Source: Promethearchaeota archaeon
Lineage (GTDB): Archaea; Asgardarchaeota; Lokiarchaeia; Sigyniarchaeales; SOKP01
DNA length: 64,000 nucleotides
NCBI GenBank assembly: GCA_016839555.1
Contig: JAEOUA010000010.1
Coordinates: 186,001 to 250,000, forward strand
Direction of reading: 5' to 3'
Shown: positions 1 to 8,912 of the stretch, in pieces
Numbering within the stretch: position 1 is the first letter of the stretch
Layout: every line of letters starts with the position of its first letter
Translations under genes and position numbers: made by a program
The notes under the pieces: generated by a model
What the model was told of the DNA's origin: nothing
Database searches by the model: none
The model's input: only the letters and a program-made list of their open reading frames with translations

Positions 1-1359
1 GATTCTTATTTCTTAATAATATTAATTGCTGGAATCATCTTTAGATTCCTATCCTTTTTATTTGTACCAATTGTTGATGATACTGTTTCTTATATTGAGA
101 GCGCAAAGTTTATTATTGAATTAAATTATGAATCTTTACGACCACCGGTATTTCCATTATTAATAGTCCCTTTTCTCTTATTAACTGGTGATGGGGCAAT
201 CTCCGCTAAGATAATATCTTTGATATTAAGTATTTTATTAATTATATCAACTTATTTTGTATTTGTAGAGGCATCACAAAAATTATTTGAAAAAGAGGAA
301 TATAGAGAAAAGAAAGCTAGAAAAATAGGTTTAATAGTCTCTTTTTTGATAACATTTAATCTATATTTTATAATTCATAGTGGTAAGGGTTTAAGAGAAG
401 ACTTAATAGCTTTAATTTATATCTTATTATTTTATTTTATTATGATAAAAGAACAACTGTCTTTACGGGATAATATCTCATTAGCAATTCTAATTTCATT
501 ATTAATTCTTACTCAATTAAGTACAGGATTCTTTACAATTATTGGAATTATTTTATTTTGTATTCTTTCAAGAATTAAACGTTTTAAATTGAAATCTATC
601 TCAAATAATAAGTTATTCGTCATTTTAAGTTCATTTGGATGCTCTTTTTTTCTCTGGTGCCTTTTTTCAGCATATAAATGGGGGGATCCGTTAGCCAACT
701 GGAATATTCAGGGTGCATGGTTTGGAATTAAATATGGTGTGAGTATTTCCACATTTGAAGATCTAATAAGAGCAATATTACATGCTTTAACTTTTGGGCT
801 CCCATCAATTTTTATATACTTATTTGTATTGTTTGGTTTTGTTTTTATAATAATAATGCTTTTCTTTTTCATTAAAAATCTTAAAAATGAACAAATTCTT
901 TTCATTTTCATAATTGTATTTTTAAATTATGCCTATTTAACTATCTATGTTACGACTCCAAGGGTTATAATGTATTGTTTCTATATATTAATTTTTATTG
1001 CTGCAATTCCAATAGCAATAATTTTGATTGAATTGGAAAAAAGAGAATTATTAAAACAGAAAAAAGTGAATTATTTATTTATCATCTTTTTAGTTACTTA
1101 TATCTTAAGAGGCCTTGATACTATTTCTATTATATATTTAATATATCAAATATATAATTATATTCCACATTTCGGTAAAGTCAATACAATTATTTCTATT
1201 TTTTACCAAGAAATTAATCCCATTACGCTAACTTTAATTATAGCAATTATAATAATCAATGAAATTTCTCTTCTACTGATTTTCATAAAAAGTAAAAATT
1301 TTCTTTCTTTCAAAGTAGAAAAAAATTTTAAAGATTCTTGTAATTATGAAGAATTTTAA
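1..1359 (+). CDS. GT-C-type membrane glycosyltransferase, 5' end outside window
   Basis: First of six tandem paralogs. The reading frame is open from base 1 (DSYFLIILIAGIIFRFLSF...), and this part aligns with the start of the neighbouring paralogs, so the gene begins before the window; the ATG near 220 is internal. The protein is a chain of hydrophobic segments (about 10-12). Near its start it carries the family signature, an acidic residue in the first external loop (VDDTVSYIESAKFI) followed by SLRPPVFP, as in PMT_2/ArnT/GT39-like enzymes that use a polyprenyl-phosphate sugar donor. A second conserved spot is GLREDLIAL. Likely role: adding sugars to surface glycans or glycoproteins on the outer face of the membrane. 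Donor and acceptor are unknown; the family call is by motif only. Confidence 0.7.
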   Translation, partial: DSYFLIILIAGIIFRFLSFLFVPIVDDTVSYIESAKFIIELNYESLRPPVFPLLIVPFLLLTGDGAISAKIISLILSILLIISTYFVFVEASQKLFEKEEYREKKARKIGLIVSFLITFNLYFIIHSGKGLREDLIALIYILLFYFIMIKEQLSLRDNISLAILISLLILTQLSTGFFTIIGIILFCILSRIKRFKLKSISNNKLFVILSSFGCSFFLWCLFSAYKWGDPLANWNIQGAWFGIKYGVSISTFEDLIRAILHALTFGLPSIFIYLFVLFGFVFIIIMLFFFIKNLKNEQILFIFIIVFLNYAYLTIYVTTPRVIMYCFYILIFIAAIPIAIILIELEKRELLKQKKVNYLFIIFLVTYILRGLDTISIIYLIYQIYNYIPHFGKVNTIISIFYQEINPITLTLIIAIIIINEISLLLIFIKSKNFLSFKVEKNFKDSCNYEEF

Positions 1360-1425
1360 AATATTTTTAAATACATCATGTAAAGATTATTTCACATAAA
1401 ATAATTAAAATAAATATAGTAAAAA

Positions 1426-2769
1426 ATGTTTGAATTAAAAAAAATAGATAAATACTTTCTGTTTATTTTATGTATTGGTTTAATATTTCGATTAGTCGCC
1501 TTATTTAAGGTAGATGCTGCTCTTGATTCATATACTTATTTAGCAGCCGCAAAAAGTATTATTGCTTTTGATTATAATTCATTTAGAGCACCCGGATTCC
1601 CAATCTTTATGATTCCTTTTTTTTTATTTCCTCATAATTATCCTTTAATTAACGCTCCAGAATCTAAAATAGTTCTTATAATATTGAATAATCCAAATCT
1701 CATCATAACTGCTCAAATTACATCTATGTCAGCAGGTATTTTATTAATTATCTCCTCTTATTTTGTTTTTTCTAAAGCTGCAATAAAATTAAGTACTAAA
1801 GAAGGAAAAATAACTCAAAATAATGCAAAATATGTCGGATTGATTGTAAGTTGTTTAATATCATTTTCTTTGCCTTTTATAATTAATTCTGTTCAAGGAT
1901 TAAGGGAAGAATTATTGGCAGTCTTAATTTTAATTATTTTCTATTATGTTATTATTAAAGAAAAGTTAGCTTTACGTGATAATCTTTTTCTGGCTTTATC
2001 GATTGCATTATTGACCCTAACTCATCTCACGGCGGGAATCTTTATAACTGTGGGAATCATTCTATTTTTTCTAGTTTCTAAATTGAAATTCTTCAAATTT
2101 AATAACATTTCAAACTTAAAGATATTAATTTGTCTATTAGGACCCCTCATCTCATTTTTATTGTGGGGGTGGTTTTGTTATGTAAAATTTGGAGATCCCT
2201 TATATAGTCTGAAAGTTCAAAGAGATTTTTTTAAAGATACATATAACCTTGATTTATCTTCAATTAATAATATAATATCTGCTTTAATAAATGGAATAAT
2301 TAATGGTATTCCTTTAGAATTCTATTTCTTATTTATTTTCAACGGAATTGTCTTTATGTTATTAGGTTTATATGTTTTGATTAAATATATAAAGCAAAAA
2401 CAATTTCTATTTATTTTTATTATAACAGGAGTAAACTTTGCTTATCTAAGTGTATTTATGGCAATTCCAGGAGATTTAAGATTATTACTCTATTTTTTCC
2501 CGATAATAATTTATTTGGGAGCACTTCCGATAGGTATTACAATAAATGATTCAACTCATAAATCAGCAAAATTTATGAAATATTTATTAATAATATTTTT
2601 TTTAACATATTCTTTTCGGGGATTAAAAAATTTAGGTTTTTTTAGTTACCTTTTTGTAAATTATTTTTCAGAGATAATCTATTGGTTATTCTTTTTAATC
2701 AATGAAGGATCTCTTTTAATATATTTAATCAAAATTAGGAATAAATTCATATTGAAAATATTAAAATAA
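1426..2769 (+). CDS. GT-C-type membrane glycosyltransferase (paralog 2)
   Basis: 447 residues, ATG start 66 bases after the previous paralog stops. About 11-12 membrane segments. Residues 30-65 hold the first external loop with DSYTYLAAAKSII and SFRAPGFP, the GT-C (PMT_2-like) signature; GLREELLAV lies after the third or fourth segment, and a YFFPIIIYLGALPIG segment lies near the C-terminus. Compared with its paralogs it has about 20 extra residues (around NAPESKIVLIILNNPNL) between the first loop and the next helix. Probably a polyprenyl-phosphate-dependent sugar transferase acting outside the membrane. Substrate not predictable. Confidence 0.7.
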   Translation: MFELKKIDKYFLFILCIGLIFRLVALFKVDAALDSYTYLAAAKSIIAFDYNSFRAPGFPIFMIPFFLFPHNYPLINAPESKIVLIILNNPNLIITAQITSMSAGILLIISSYFVFSKAAIKLSTKEGKITQNNAKYVGLIVSCLISFSLPFIINSVQGLREELLAVLILIIFYYVIIKEKLALRDNLFLALSIALLTLTHLTAGIFITVGIILFFLVSKLKFFKFNNISNLKILICLLGPLISFLLWGWFCYVKFGDPLYSLKVQRDFFKDTYNLDLSSINNIISALINGIINGIPLEFYFLFIFNGIVFMLLGLYVLIKYIKQKQFLFIFIITGVNFAYLSVFMAIPGDLRLLLYFFPIIIYLGALPIGITINDSTHKSAKFMKYLLIIFFLTYSFRGLKNLGFFSYLFVNYFSEIIYWLFFLINEGSLLIYLIKIRNKFILKILK

Positions 2770-2806
2770 GAAATCTTAAAAAATAGTTAAATTGGTTAAT
2801 CTTCTG

Positions 2807-4150
2807 ATGAAAAAATTATATAAGAATAATATAGACTTTTATTTTTTAATTAGTTTATTAATTGGAACAATTCTAAGAGTTTTTATGTTCTTAAATAACT
2901 ATATAGTTCCTGATACATATCTATACTTCGATGCTACAATTGACTTGCTTAAAAACGATTATAATTCGTTTAGACCACCTGGATTTTCTATTACAATTCT
3001 TCCTTTTTTATTATTAATAGGTAGTGGTCCTTTATCAGCACGATTAACTTCTCTAAGTTTTAGTATCTTTTTAATAATCTGTTCTTATTTTGTATTTACT
3101 AAAGCTTCCTTGAAATTATTAAATAGGGACAAAAATAATAAATTAAAAGCAAAATTCGTAGGTTTCATAGTAAGTTTTTTAATATCATTTAATCTTTTCT
3201 TCATATTTAATAGTGGCAAAGGATTAAGAGAAGAGCTTTTAGCAGTTTTAATTATAATTATTTTTTATTTCACCATTATAAAGGACAAAACGAATTTAAG
3301 GGAAAATATTTATTTAGCAATTTTGGTTTGCTTATTAGCTCTTACGCATCTCTCGGCAGGAATTTTTGTGACTATCGGAATTTTCCTATTCTTCGCAGTT
3401 TCTAAATTGAAATTCTTTAAATATAATAACATTTCAAACTCAAAGATATTAATTATTTTTCTAGCCACCTCCATCTCATTTTTATTTTGGGGATTATACT
3501 CTTATTATAAATTTGGAGATTTTTTATATAATCTTCATTATCAAAATTTATGGTTTAAAAAATGGTATAATTTAGATTTGTTTTCTTCGGTTGATGATAT
3601 AATTAATGCATTACAAAATGCGGTAAAATTTGGAATTCCAACTGAATTACTATATCTTATTAGTTTAATTGGTTTTGTATTAATGATTCTGTTTTTTTTT
3701 ATGTTAATTGTTAATATTAAAGAAAGACAAATGTTTTTTATTTTTATAGTACTTTTGATTAATTTTGCTTATCTAAGCATATTTTTAGGTGTTCAAGGCA
3801 AATTAATGATTCCTAAAACTCCAGGGCATGAGCCTAGCCCAAGATTGATAATATATTTTTTTCCATTTATCTTTTATTTAGGTGCTCTCCCCCTAGGAAT
3901 TTCGTTTAAAGAATCGAAAATTATCAATTGGCAGTCAAAAAATTATTCTGAACTCTTATTAATTATTTATTTCTTATCATATCCTATACATGGCATACAG
4001 TTTTTTCTTATTAATATTTCTCTTTTGCAATCTTTTCTGATTGGTTTTAGTATATTTATTTTTTTAATAAATGAATTACCATTATTGATTTATATAATGA
4101 AAAACAGAAATAAGGACTATTATTTTCTTAAAGCATCATCTAACTATTAA
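2807..4150 (+). CDS. GT-C-type membrane glycosyltransferase (paralog 3)
   Basis: About 447 residues from the ATG at 2807; an in-frame TTG at 2792 would add five residues, but neither has a clear ribosome-binding site. The order of features matches paralog 2: YIVPDTYLYFDATIDLL and SFRPPGFS in the first loop, GKGLREELLAV, a long GDFLYNLHYQNLWFK segment, and PRLIIYFFPFIFYLGALPLG near the end. The gap to paralog 2 is under 40 bases, so the two are probably co-transcribed. The high similarity and shared order point to local tandem duplication. Role as for the other GT-C paralogs: probable lipid-linked-sugar-dependent transferase. Confidence 0.7.
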   Translation: MKKLYKNNIDFYFLISLLIGTILRVFMFLNNYIVPDTYLYFDATIDLLKNDYNSFRPPGFSITILPFLLLIGSGPLSARLTSLSFSIFLIICSYFVFTKASLKLLNRDKNNKLKAKFVGFIVSFLISFNLFFIFNSGKGLREELLAVLIIIIFYFTIIKDKTNLRENIYLAILVCLLALTHLSAGIFVTIGIFLFFAVSKLKFFKYNNISNSKILIIFLATSISFLFWGLYSYYKFGDFLYNLHYQNLWFKKWYNLDLFSSVDDIINALQNAVKFGIPTELLYLISLIGFVLMILFFFMLIVNIKERQMFFIFIVLLINFAYLSIFLGVQGKLMIPKTPGHEPSPRLIIYFFPFIFYLGALPLGISFKESKIINWQSKNYSELLLIIYFLSYPIHGIQFFLINISLLQSFLIGFSIFIFLINELPLLIYIMKNRNKDYYFLKASSNY

Positions 4151-4186
4151 GATCTTTTTAAACTAAAGAATAAATAAGTGTTATAA

Positions 4187-4230
4187 AAAGCTTTTAATTA
4201 TTTATAAAATTATTTAGAAAAATATCAGAT
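4187..4230 (+). repeat. Duplicated upstream element, copy 1 (probable promoter)
   Basis: About 38 bases (4187-4224) match 6412-6449 with only three differences. Both copies lie 55-70 bases before a GT-C paralog that uses a TTG start. The copy contains TTTATAAAAT, which fits an archaeal TATA box. It was probably duplicated together with the gene it drives. Confidence 0.6.
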
Positions 4231-4242
4231 TAAATTTAATAT

Positions 4243-4248
4243 AAAGGT
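4243..4248 (+). promoter_or_regulatory. Ribosome-binding site supporting a TTG start
   Basis: AAAGGT sits seven bases before the TTG at 4256. The same AAAGGT-N7-TTG arrangement is found before 6480, and TAGGT-N8-TTG before 7859, which supports TTG as the genuine start codon in these three genes. Confidence 0.55.
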
Positions 4249-4255
4249 TTTTAGA

Positions 4256-5614
4256 TTGTTAAATTCCTTAGATAAAATTGATAAGTATTTTATAATAGTG
4301 CTAATAATTGGGATAATTTTAAGAATAATTTCTTTAATATTTATTCCTATAGGACCAGATTATATTTCTTATATTAATGCAGCAAGGGGTATTATCGAGT
4401 TTGATTATTATAAATATAATAGCTTCCGCCCTCCTGGTTTTTCAATACTAATTATCCCTTTTTTATTTATTACAATGAATAATTATATCTTGTCAGCTAA
4501 ATTAGTATCTTTTTCCTGCAGTATTTTATTAATTATCTACTCATATCACATATTTACCAAAGCATCTATTAAATTATATGGAAAAAATGAAAAAAAACCA
4601 AAAATAATTGGATTAATAGTTAGTTTTTTAATATCATTAAATCTTTATTTTGCTGTAAATACAGGAAGAGGCTTGAGAGAAGATTTATTAGCACTTTTAT
4701 TCATATTAGCTTTCTATTTTACCATTATAAAAGAAGAAATGGACTTAAAAGATAATATATATTTAGCTCTTTCAATCTCATTTCTTTCGCTTACTCTTCT
4801 TTCAGCTGGACTCTTCTTTGTTGCTGGAATTATCTTGTTTTTTTTAATTTCAAAATTAAAGATTTTTAAATTTAAAGGTCTAAGGATAAAAAAAGTATAT
4901 ATAATTACATTAGCTTTTATTTCTGCTTTCGCTTTTTGGGCATTATTTTCTGCGCTTTCTGTGGGAAATCCATTATACAATTGGTCAAGGCAAGGAAGCT
5001 TTTTTAAAGAAAAACATGACCTTGATTTATCAACAATGGATGGATTAATTGAGGCATTATTAAATGCCCTAATTTTGGGTATTCCTTTTGAAATATATTA
5101 TTTATTTCTCTTAATCAGTCTCGTTTTTACATTTTTAGTTTTCTATATATTATTAAAAAATTATAAGCAAAAACAAGTTTTATTAATTATTTTTATTGTA
5201 GGCATTAATTTTCTATATATTAGCATTTTTATGGCTCCGAGTAAAATAATTCTTATTCCTAACCACCCAAGAGTTATGATTTATTTCTTTCCCTTTATTT
5301 TTTATTTAGGTGCTATTCCTCTAACAAATATTTTTATAGAATTTCAAGAAAGAAAAAATAGCAATTTATTCGATATTAAACTCATATTCTACCTATTTTT
5401 AATATCATATAGCGTGCAAGGTATTCTTTATTGGTTTGATTATCATGGTTATCCCCCTCCAATCCATATCATATTATTACCTTTATATTTGATTGATGAG
5501 GTATTTCTCTGCATCATTCTAATTAAAAGCAAAAAATTGGAACATTATCTTATAAAAGAGATTGTTGATCTTAATTCCAATCAACAAAATAAATCTAACA
5601 ATATCAAGCCCTAA
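4256..5614 (+). CDS. GT-C-type membrane glycosyltransferase (paralog 4)
   Basis: 452 residues from a TTG start placed seven bases after AAAGGT; no ATG lies at a sensible position. About 11-12 membrane segments. First-loop signature GPDYISYINAARGII and SFRPPGFS; then GRGLREDLLAL, and PRVMIYFFPFIFYLGAIPL near the C-terminus. It is preceded by the duplicated upstream element and followed by a methyltransferase about 100 bases on. The C-terminal tail after the last helix is hydrophilic (EIVDLNSNQQNKSNN) and cytoplasmic by inference. Function as for the array: probable surface-glycan sugar transferase. Confidence 0.7.
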   Translation: MLNSLDKIDKYFIIVLIIGIILRIISLIFIPIGPDYISYINAARGIIEFDYYKYNSFRPPGFSILIIPFLFITMNNYILSAKLVSFSCSILLIIYSYHIFTKASIKLYGKNEKKPKIIGLIVSFLISLNLYFAVNTGRGLREDLLALLFILAFYFTIIKEEMDLKDNIYLALSISFLSLTLLSAGLFFVAGIILFFLISKLKIFKFKGLRIKKVYIITLAFISAFAFWALFSALSVGNPLYNWSRQGSFFKEKHDLDLSTMDGLIEALLNALILGIPFEIYYLFLLISLVFTFLVFYILLKNYKQKQVLLIIFIVGINFLYISIFMAPSKIILIPNHPRVMIYFFPFIFYLGAIPLTNIFIEFQERKNSNLFDIKLIFYLFLISYSVQGILYWFDYHGYPPPIHIILLPLYLIDEVFLCIILIKSKKLEHYLIKEIVDLNSNQQNKSNNIKP

Positions 5615-5716
5615 TTTGGAAATCAAACATAAATATATTTAATCAAATAAATTTTATTTTTTAAAAACAATGATATATTATAATATTGTAAAAAAATGAT
5701 TTTATAAGAGAAAAAA

Positions 5717-6334
5717 ATGCATCCAGAAGTATATTACAAATTCGAAGAAATTTTAGTTAGGAATAACATTAATGGTAAAGTTTTAGAAATTGGGGCAGTT
5801 CCAAGTAATGAATCTTTATTAGCTTCAAAAACCCTAGATAAAGCTTCAGAAAAAATTGGACTAAATATAAATAAGGCGGCGAATTATAAAGATTTCAAAA
5901 TTATAGAGGGAAATTCTAACAATATGGAACAATTCAATGATGAGACATTTGATTGTATAATTAGCAATGCTACTTTAGAGCATGACAAATTCTTTTGGAA
6001 ATCTATCTCAGAGATGAAGAGAATCTTAAAAAAGGGGGGGTTATTAATTATAGGTTGCCCCTCATATGTTCAAATAGATAAAGAGATGAATTATTTCTTT
6101 AAAAAATTTTTATCATTACTACTTAAAGCATATTACAGAATTGTAAAGAGAAATCCAACATATATTAATATTGATGGATGTACTGCTTGTCTCAGAGTTC
6201 ATAACTTTCCAGGAGATTATTATAGATTTAGTAATCAAACCTTTAAAGAGGTATTTTTTAAAGGATTTAATAATGTTACTATTGAAACTATTATGCTGCC
6301 ACCAAGAACAATTGCGTATGGGTATAAAATTTAA
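5717..6334 (+). CDS. Class I SAM-dependent methyltransferase (Methyltransf_11-like)
   Basis: 205 residues, ATG start. Residues 20-32 (KVLEIGAVPSNES) replace the usual glycine-rich E/DxGxGxG loop, so the SAM-binding loop is atypical but recognisable. FDCIISNATLEHDKFFWKSI and MKRILKKGGLLIIGCPS are motifs II-III of the Methyltransf_11 fold. The middle (MNYFFKKFLSLLLKAYYRIVK) is hydrophobic and basic and could lie on the membrane. It sits between GT-C paralogs 4 and 6, so methylation of a surface sugar or of a lipid-linked intermediate is a reasonable guess. It is complete: the stop follows a short beta-strand end (AYGYKI). Substrate unknown. Confidence 0.65.
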   Translation: MHPEVYYKFEEILVRNNINGKVLEIGAVPSNESLLASKTLDKASEKIGLNINKAANYKDFKIIEGNSNNMEQFNDETFDCIISNATLEHDKFFWKSISEMKRILKKGGLLIIGCPSYVQIDKEMNYFFKKFLSLLLKAYYRIVKRNPTYINIDGCTACLRVHNFPGDYYRFSNQTFKEVFFKGFNNVTIETIMLPPRTIAYGYKI

Positions 6335-6411
6335 AAGTTTTATATGAATATCAAATTGGAAAAAATTTTTTAGGATTTTTTAAATAAATATTCCATAAAG
6401 ATCATATTCTG

Positions 6412-6456
6412 AAAGCTTTTAATTCTTTACTAAATTATTTAGAAAAATACTAGGAT
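6412..6456 (+). repeat. Duplicated upstream element, copy 2 (probable promoter)
   Basis: Second copy of the element at 4187-4224, with AAAGCTTTTAATT and AAATTATTTAGAAAAATA in common. It lies upstream of the GT-C gene at 6480. A shorter, weaker likeness (TAAATTATTAGACAAAA) precedes the paralog at 8913. Confidence 0.6.
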
Positions 6457-6479
6457 AAAAAAATTTAAAGGTTAACAAT

Positions 6480-7793
6480 TTGCGAATAAAATTAGAAAAA
6501 ATTGATTCTTATTTTTTAATTATTTTAATACTTGGGAGTATCTTGAGATTAATTTTTGTATTAACAATACCATTAAATGTAGATTCTTACCCATTCATAA
6601 GAGCGGCAATGGGGATCCTTGAATTAGATTATAATAAATATGGAACTTTTCGACCTCCAGGATTTCCTCTTCTAATTGTTCCATTCCTCATTTTGACTGG
6701 AAATGGCAGCGCAGCAGCAAAATTGGCTTCCTTTACCTCTAGTATTCTCTTAATAATTTGTTGCTTTTATGTATTTAGAAACGCTTCTATGAGATTTTTT
6801 AGTGAAAGTGAAAAAAAAAGAGAAAAAGCTACTTATATTGGCTTTTTAGTGAGTTTTTTAATCTCAATGAATATTTATTTTATAGTTCATCCCGGTTATG
6901 GAATAAGAGAAGAATATTTAACACTATTGGGTATATTAGTTTTCTATTTCACCGTAATTAAAGAAGAAAGTACATTTAAATATAATATCTTTTTGGGACT
7001 TTCAATTTCATTGCTTACCCTCACGCTCTTAACCACAGGTCTGTTTTTCACGGTAGGAATTATCCTATTTGTCCTAATTTCAAGATTAAAATGGTTTAAA
7101 TTTAAACCTATGCCAATTAAAAAAGTATTAATAATTGTGATTGCTTTCTTTATCTCATTTATTTCTTGGGCTGTATTTAGTCACTATACTTGGGGAGATG
7201 CATTTTATAATTGGCAAGTTCAAAGTATTTTTTATGAAAATTTTTACAAAATGACTTTAGATTCAATTGATAATATAATTCAAGCTTTATTTAATGCTTT
7301 AACTGGTGGAATTCCTTATGAGTTTTATTATTTATTCTTTTTTATTAGTTTTTTCTTTATTATTATAGTGTTTTATATTATAATAAAAAATATTCGGATT
7401 AAACAGGTTCTTTTTATTTTTTTGGTGATTGGTCTTAATCTATTATATTTAAGTGTATTTATTGCTCCAAGTAAATTAATAAATATTCCGAATAGTTCAC
7501 GGGTTATGGTATATTTATTACCATTCTTCCTTTATTTAGGCGCTATTCCTTTAGGAAATATCTTAGTAGAATTGAAATATAGTAAGGAAAAATACTCAAA
7601 ATATATTATTTCTTTATTTATTATATTTTTAGTAACATATACTCTTAAAGGATTTCCATTTATATTTAAATTAGGATTTGGGGGTTTTCCTTTTCCAACT
7701 CATCCTTTATTCATAATTTTTTTATGCATTAACGAAATATCTATTTTTATTTTTCTTATAAAAACTAAAAATATAAAATATTCCTTGAACTGA
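6480..7793 (+). CDS. GT-C-type membrane glycosyltransferase (paralog 5)
   Basis: 437 residues from a TTG start seven bases behind AAAGGT (6467-6472). First-loop signature NVDSYPFIRAAMGIL and TFRPPGFPLLIVPF; GYGIREEYLTLL replaces the GLREELLAV of its paralogs (Tyr at the Leu position); SRVMVYLLPFFLYLGAIPLG near the end. About 11-12 membrane segments. Most similar to paralog 4 by eye (shared APSKLINIPNSSRVM-type stretch), which fits duplication of gene plus promoter. Probable polyprenyl-phosphate sugar transferase. Confidence 0.7.
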   Translation: MRIKLEKIDSYFLIILILGSILRLIFVLTIPLNVDSYPFIRAAMGILELDYNKYGTFRPPGFPLLIVPFLILTGNGSAAAKLASFTSSILLIICCFYVFRNASMRFFSESEKKREKATYIGFLVSFLISMNIYFIVHPGYGIREEYLTLLGILVFYFTVIKEESTFKYNIFLGLSISLLTLTLLTTGLFFTVGIILFVLISRLKWFKFKPMPIKKVLIIVIAFFISFISWAVFSHYTWGDAFYNWQVQSIFYENFYKMTLDSIDNIIQALFNALTGGIPYEFYYLFFFISFFFIIIVFYIIIKNIRIKQVLFIFLVIGLNLLYLSVFIAPSKLINIPNSSRVMVYLLPFFLYLGAIPLGNILVELKYSKEKYSKYIISLFIIFLVTYTLKGFPFIFKLGFGGFPFPTHPLFIIFLCINEISIFIFLIKTKNIKYSLN

Positions 7794-7858
7794 AAATCCC
7801 ATGAAAATATAATTCATTACAATGTCAAAAAACAATAAAAAAATCTAGGTAAAAAGAT

Positions 7859-8788
7859 TTGGCAGATGTTAATTATAATTTTCTTCTATCATTAATTATC
7901 ATTATAATTGGTTTTATTTTAAAATATTTTAACATCATTAAAGAGAAAAACGGAAAAATAATTGCAAAACTAGTATTCAACATCACATTACCAGCTATTA
8001 TTTTTCGAACTATTTATACGATTATTATTACTCCTCAATTGTTTTTATTAACTATTATACCCATTTTTTATGCATTTTTTATATTGGGAATCTCATATAT
8101 ACTTTTTCGTAAAAAAGACCAAAATATAAAAGGATTATTATTTATGTGTGTTTTAGGATTTAATGTTGTACATTTGGCTTTTCCCCTTGTCGAAGGCATC
8201 TGGGGAAAAGAAGGATTAAAATATATAGCTATGTTTGATATCGGAAATGGATTTGTAATATTCCTTCTAAGTTATTTGGTTGGATCTATATTTTCACCAA
8301 AAAATAATTTACTCCATCAAAAGCAATTAATGAAAAATAGTTTGAAAAAAGTTTTAACTTCCGGGCCGTTAATAGCTTATTTAATCGCTATACCGATAAA
8401 TATCTTTGGTATTATTATTCCTATCTTTATAATTGATATAATTGATAAATTTGCAGATGCAAATTCTGCTTTAACATTATTATTATTGGGGATATTTTTG
8501 AATTTTAAGTTTGAAAAAGATCAATGGAAAAAAATTCTTTCAGTTTTAGGAATTCGTTATTTTTTAGGTTTATCGGTGGGATTATTTCTTTTTTTAATCC
8601 TGCCTTTTAATTTATTATATCGTGGGATTTTAACTATTGCATTAATATTACCTATTGGATTGGCAGTGATTCCTTTCACTGTAGAATTCGAATATAATGA
8701 AAAACTTGCTGGCACAATGGCAAATATTTCGATAATTATTTCTTTTATATTAATGTGGCTATTAATCTTGATTCTTGGTTTTGGTTGA
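7859..8788 (+). CDS. AEC-family (auxin efflux carrier-like) membrane transporter
   Basis: 309 residues; TTG start with TAGGT eight bases upstream. About ten hydrophobic segments in two similar halves, as in the AEC/PIN permease family. Typical spots: KLVFNITLPAIIFRTI near residue 40 (the family N/TLPA-type motif in an interrupted helix), FNVVHLAFPLVEGIWGKEGL, a central loop after LVGSIFSPKNN, and LPIGLAVIPFTVEFEYNEKLAGTMANISII near the C-terminus. Bacterial and archaeal members carry small organic anions such as malate. It lies inside the glycosyltransferase array with no visible link to it. Substrate unknown; family call fairly secure. Confidence 0.7.
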   Translation: MADVNYNFLLSLIIIIIGFILKYFNIIKEKNGKIIAKLVFNITLPAIIFRTIYTIIITPQLFLLTIIPIFYAFFILGISYILFRKKDQNIKGLLFMCVLGFNVVHLAFPLVEGIWGKEGLKYIAMFDIGNGFVIFLLSYLVGSIFSPKNNLLHQKQLMKNSLKKVLTSGPLIAYLIAIPINIFGIIIPIFIIDIIDKFADANSALTLLLLGIFLNFKFEKDQWKKILSVLGIRYFLGLSVGLFLFLILPFNLLYRGILTIALILPIGLAVIPFTVEFEYNEKLAGTMANISIIISFILMWLLILILGFG

Positions 8789-8912
8789 ATTTTCAATAAA
8801 TTAATTATTAAATTCTAAGAATTAATATATTCAATAATAAGAGCTTAAAATAGAGATTGATTATTTGTATAAAATATTAATAGTTTTCTAAATTATTAGA
8901 CAAAACAATTAA

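Noticed and set aside
220..1359. A gene starting at the ATG near 220
   Set aside because: The frame is open to base 1 and the upstream residues match the N-terminal part of the paralogs, so the gene is cut by the window edge.
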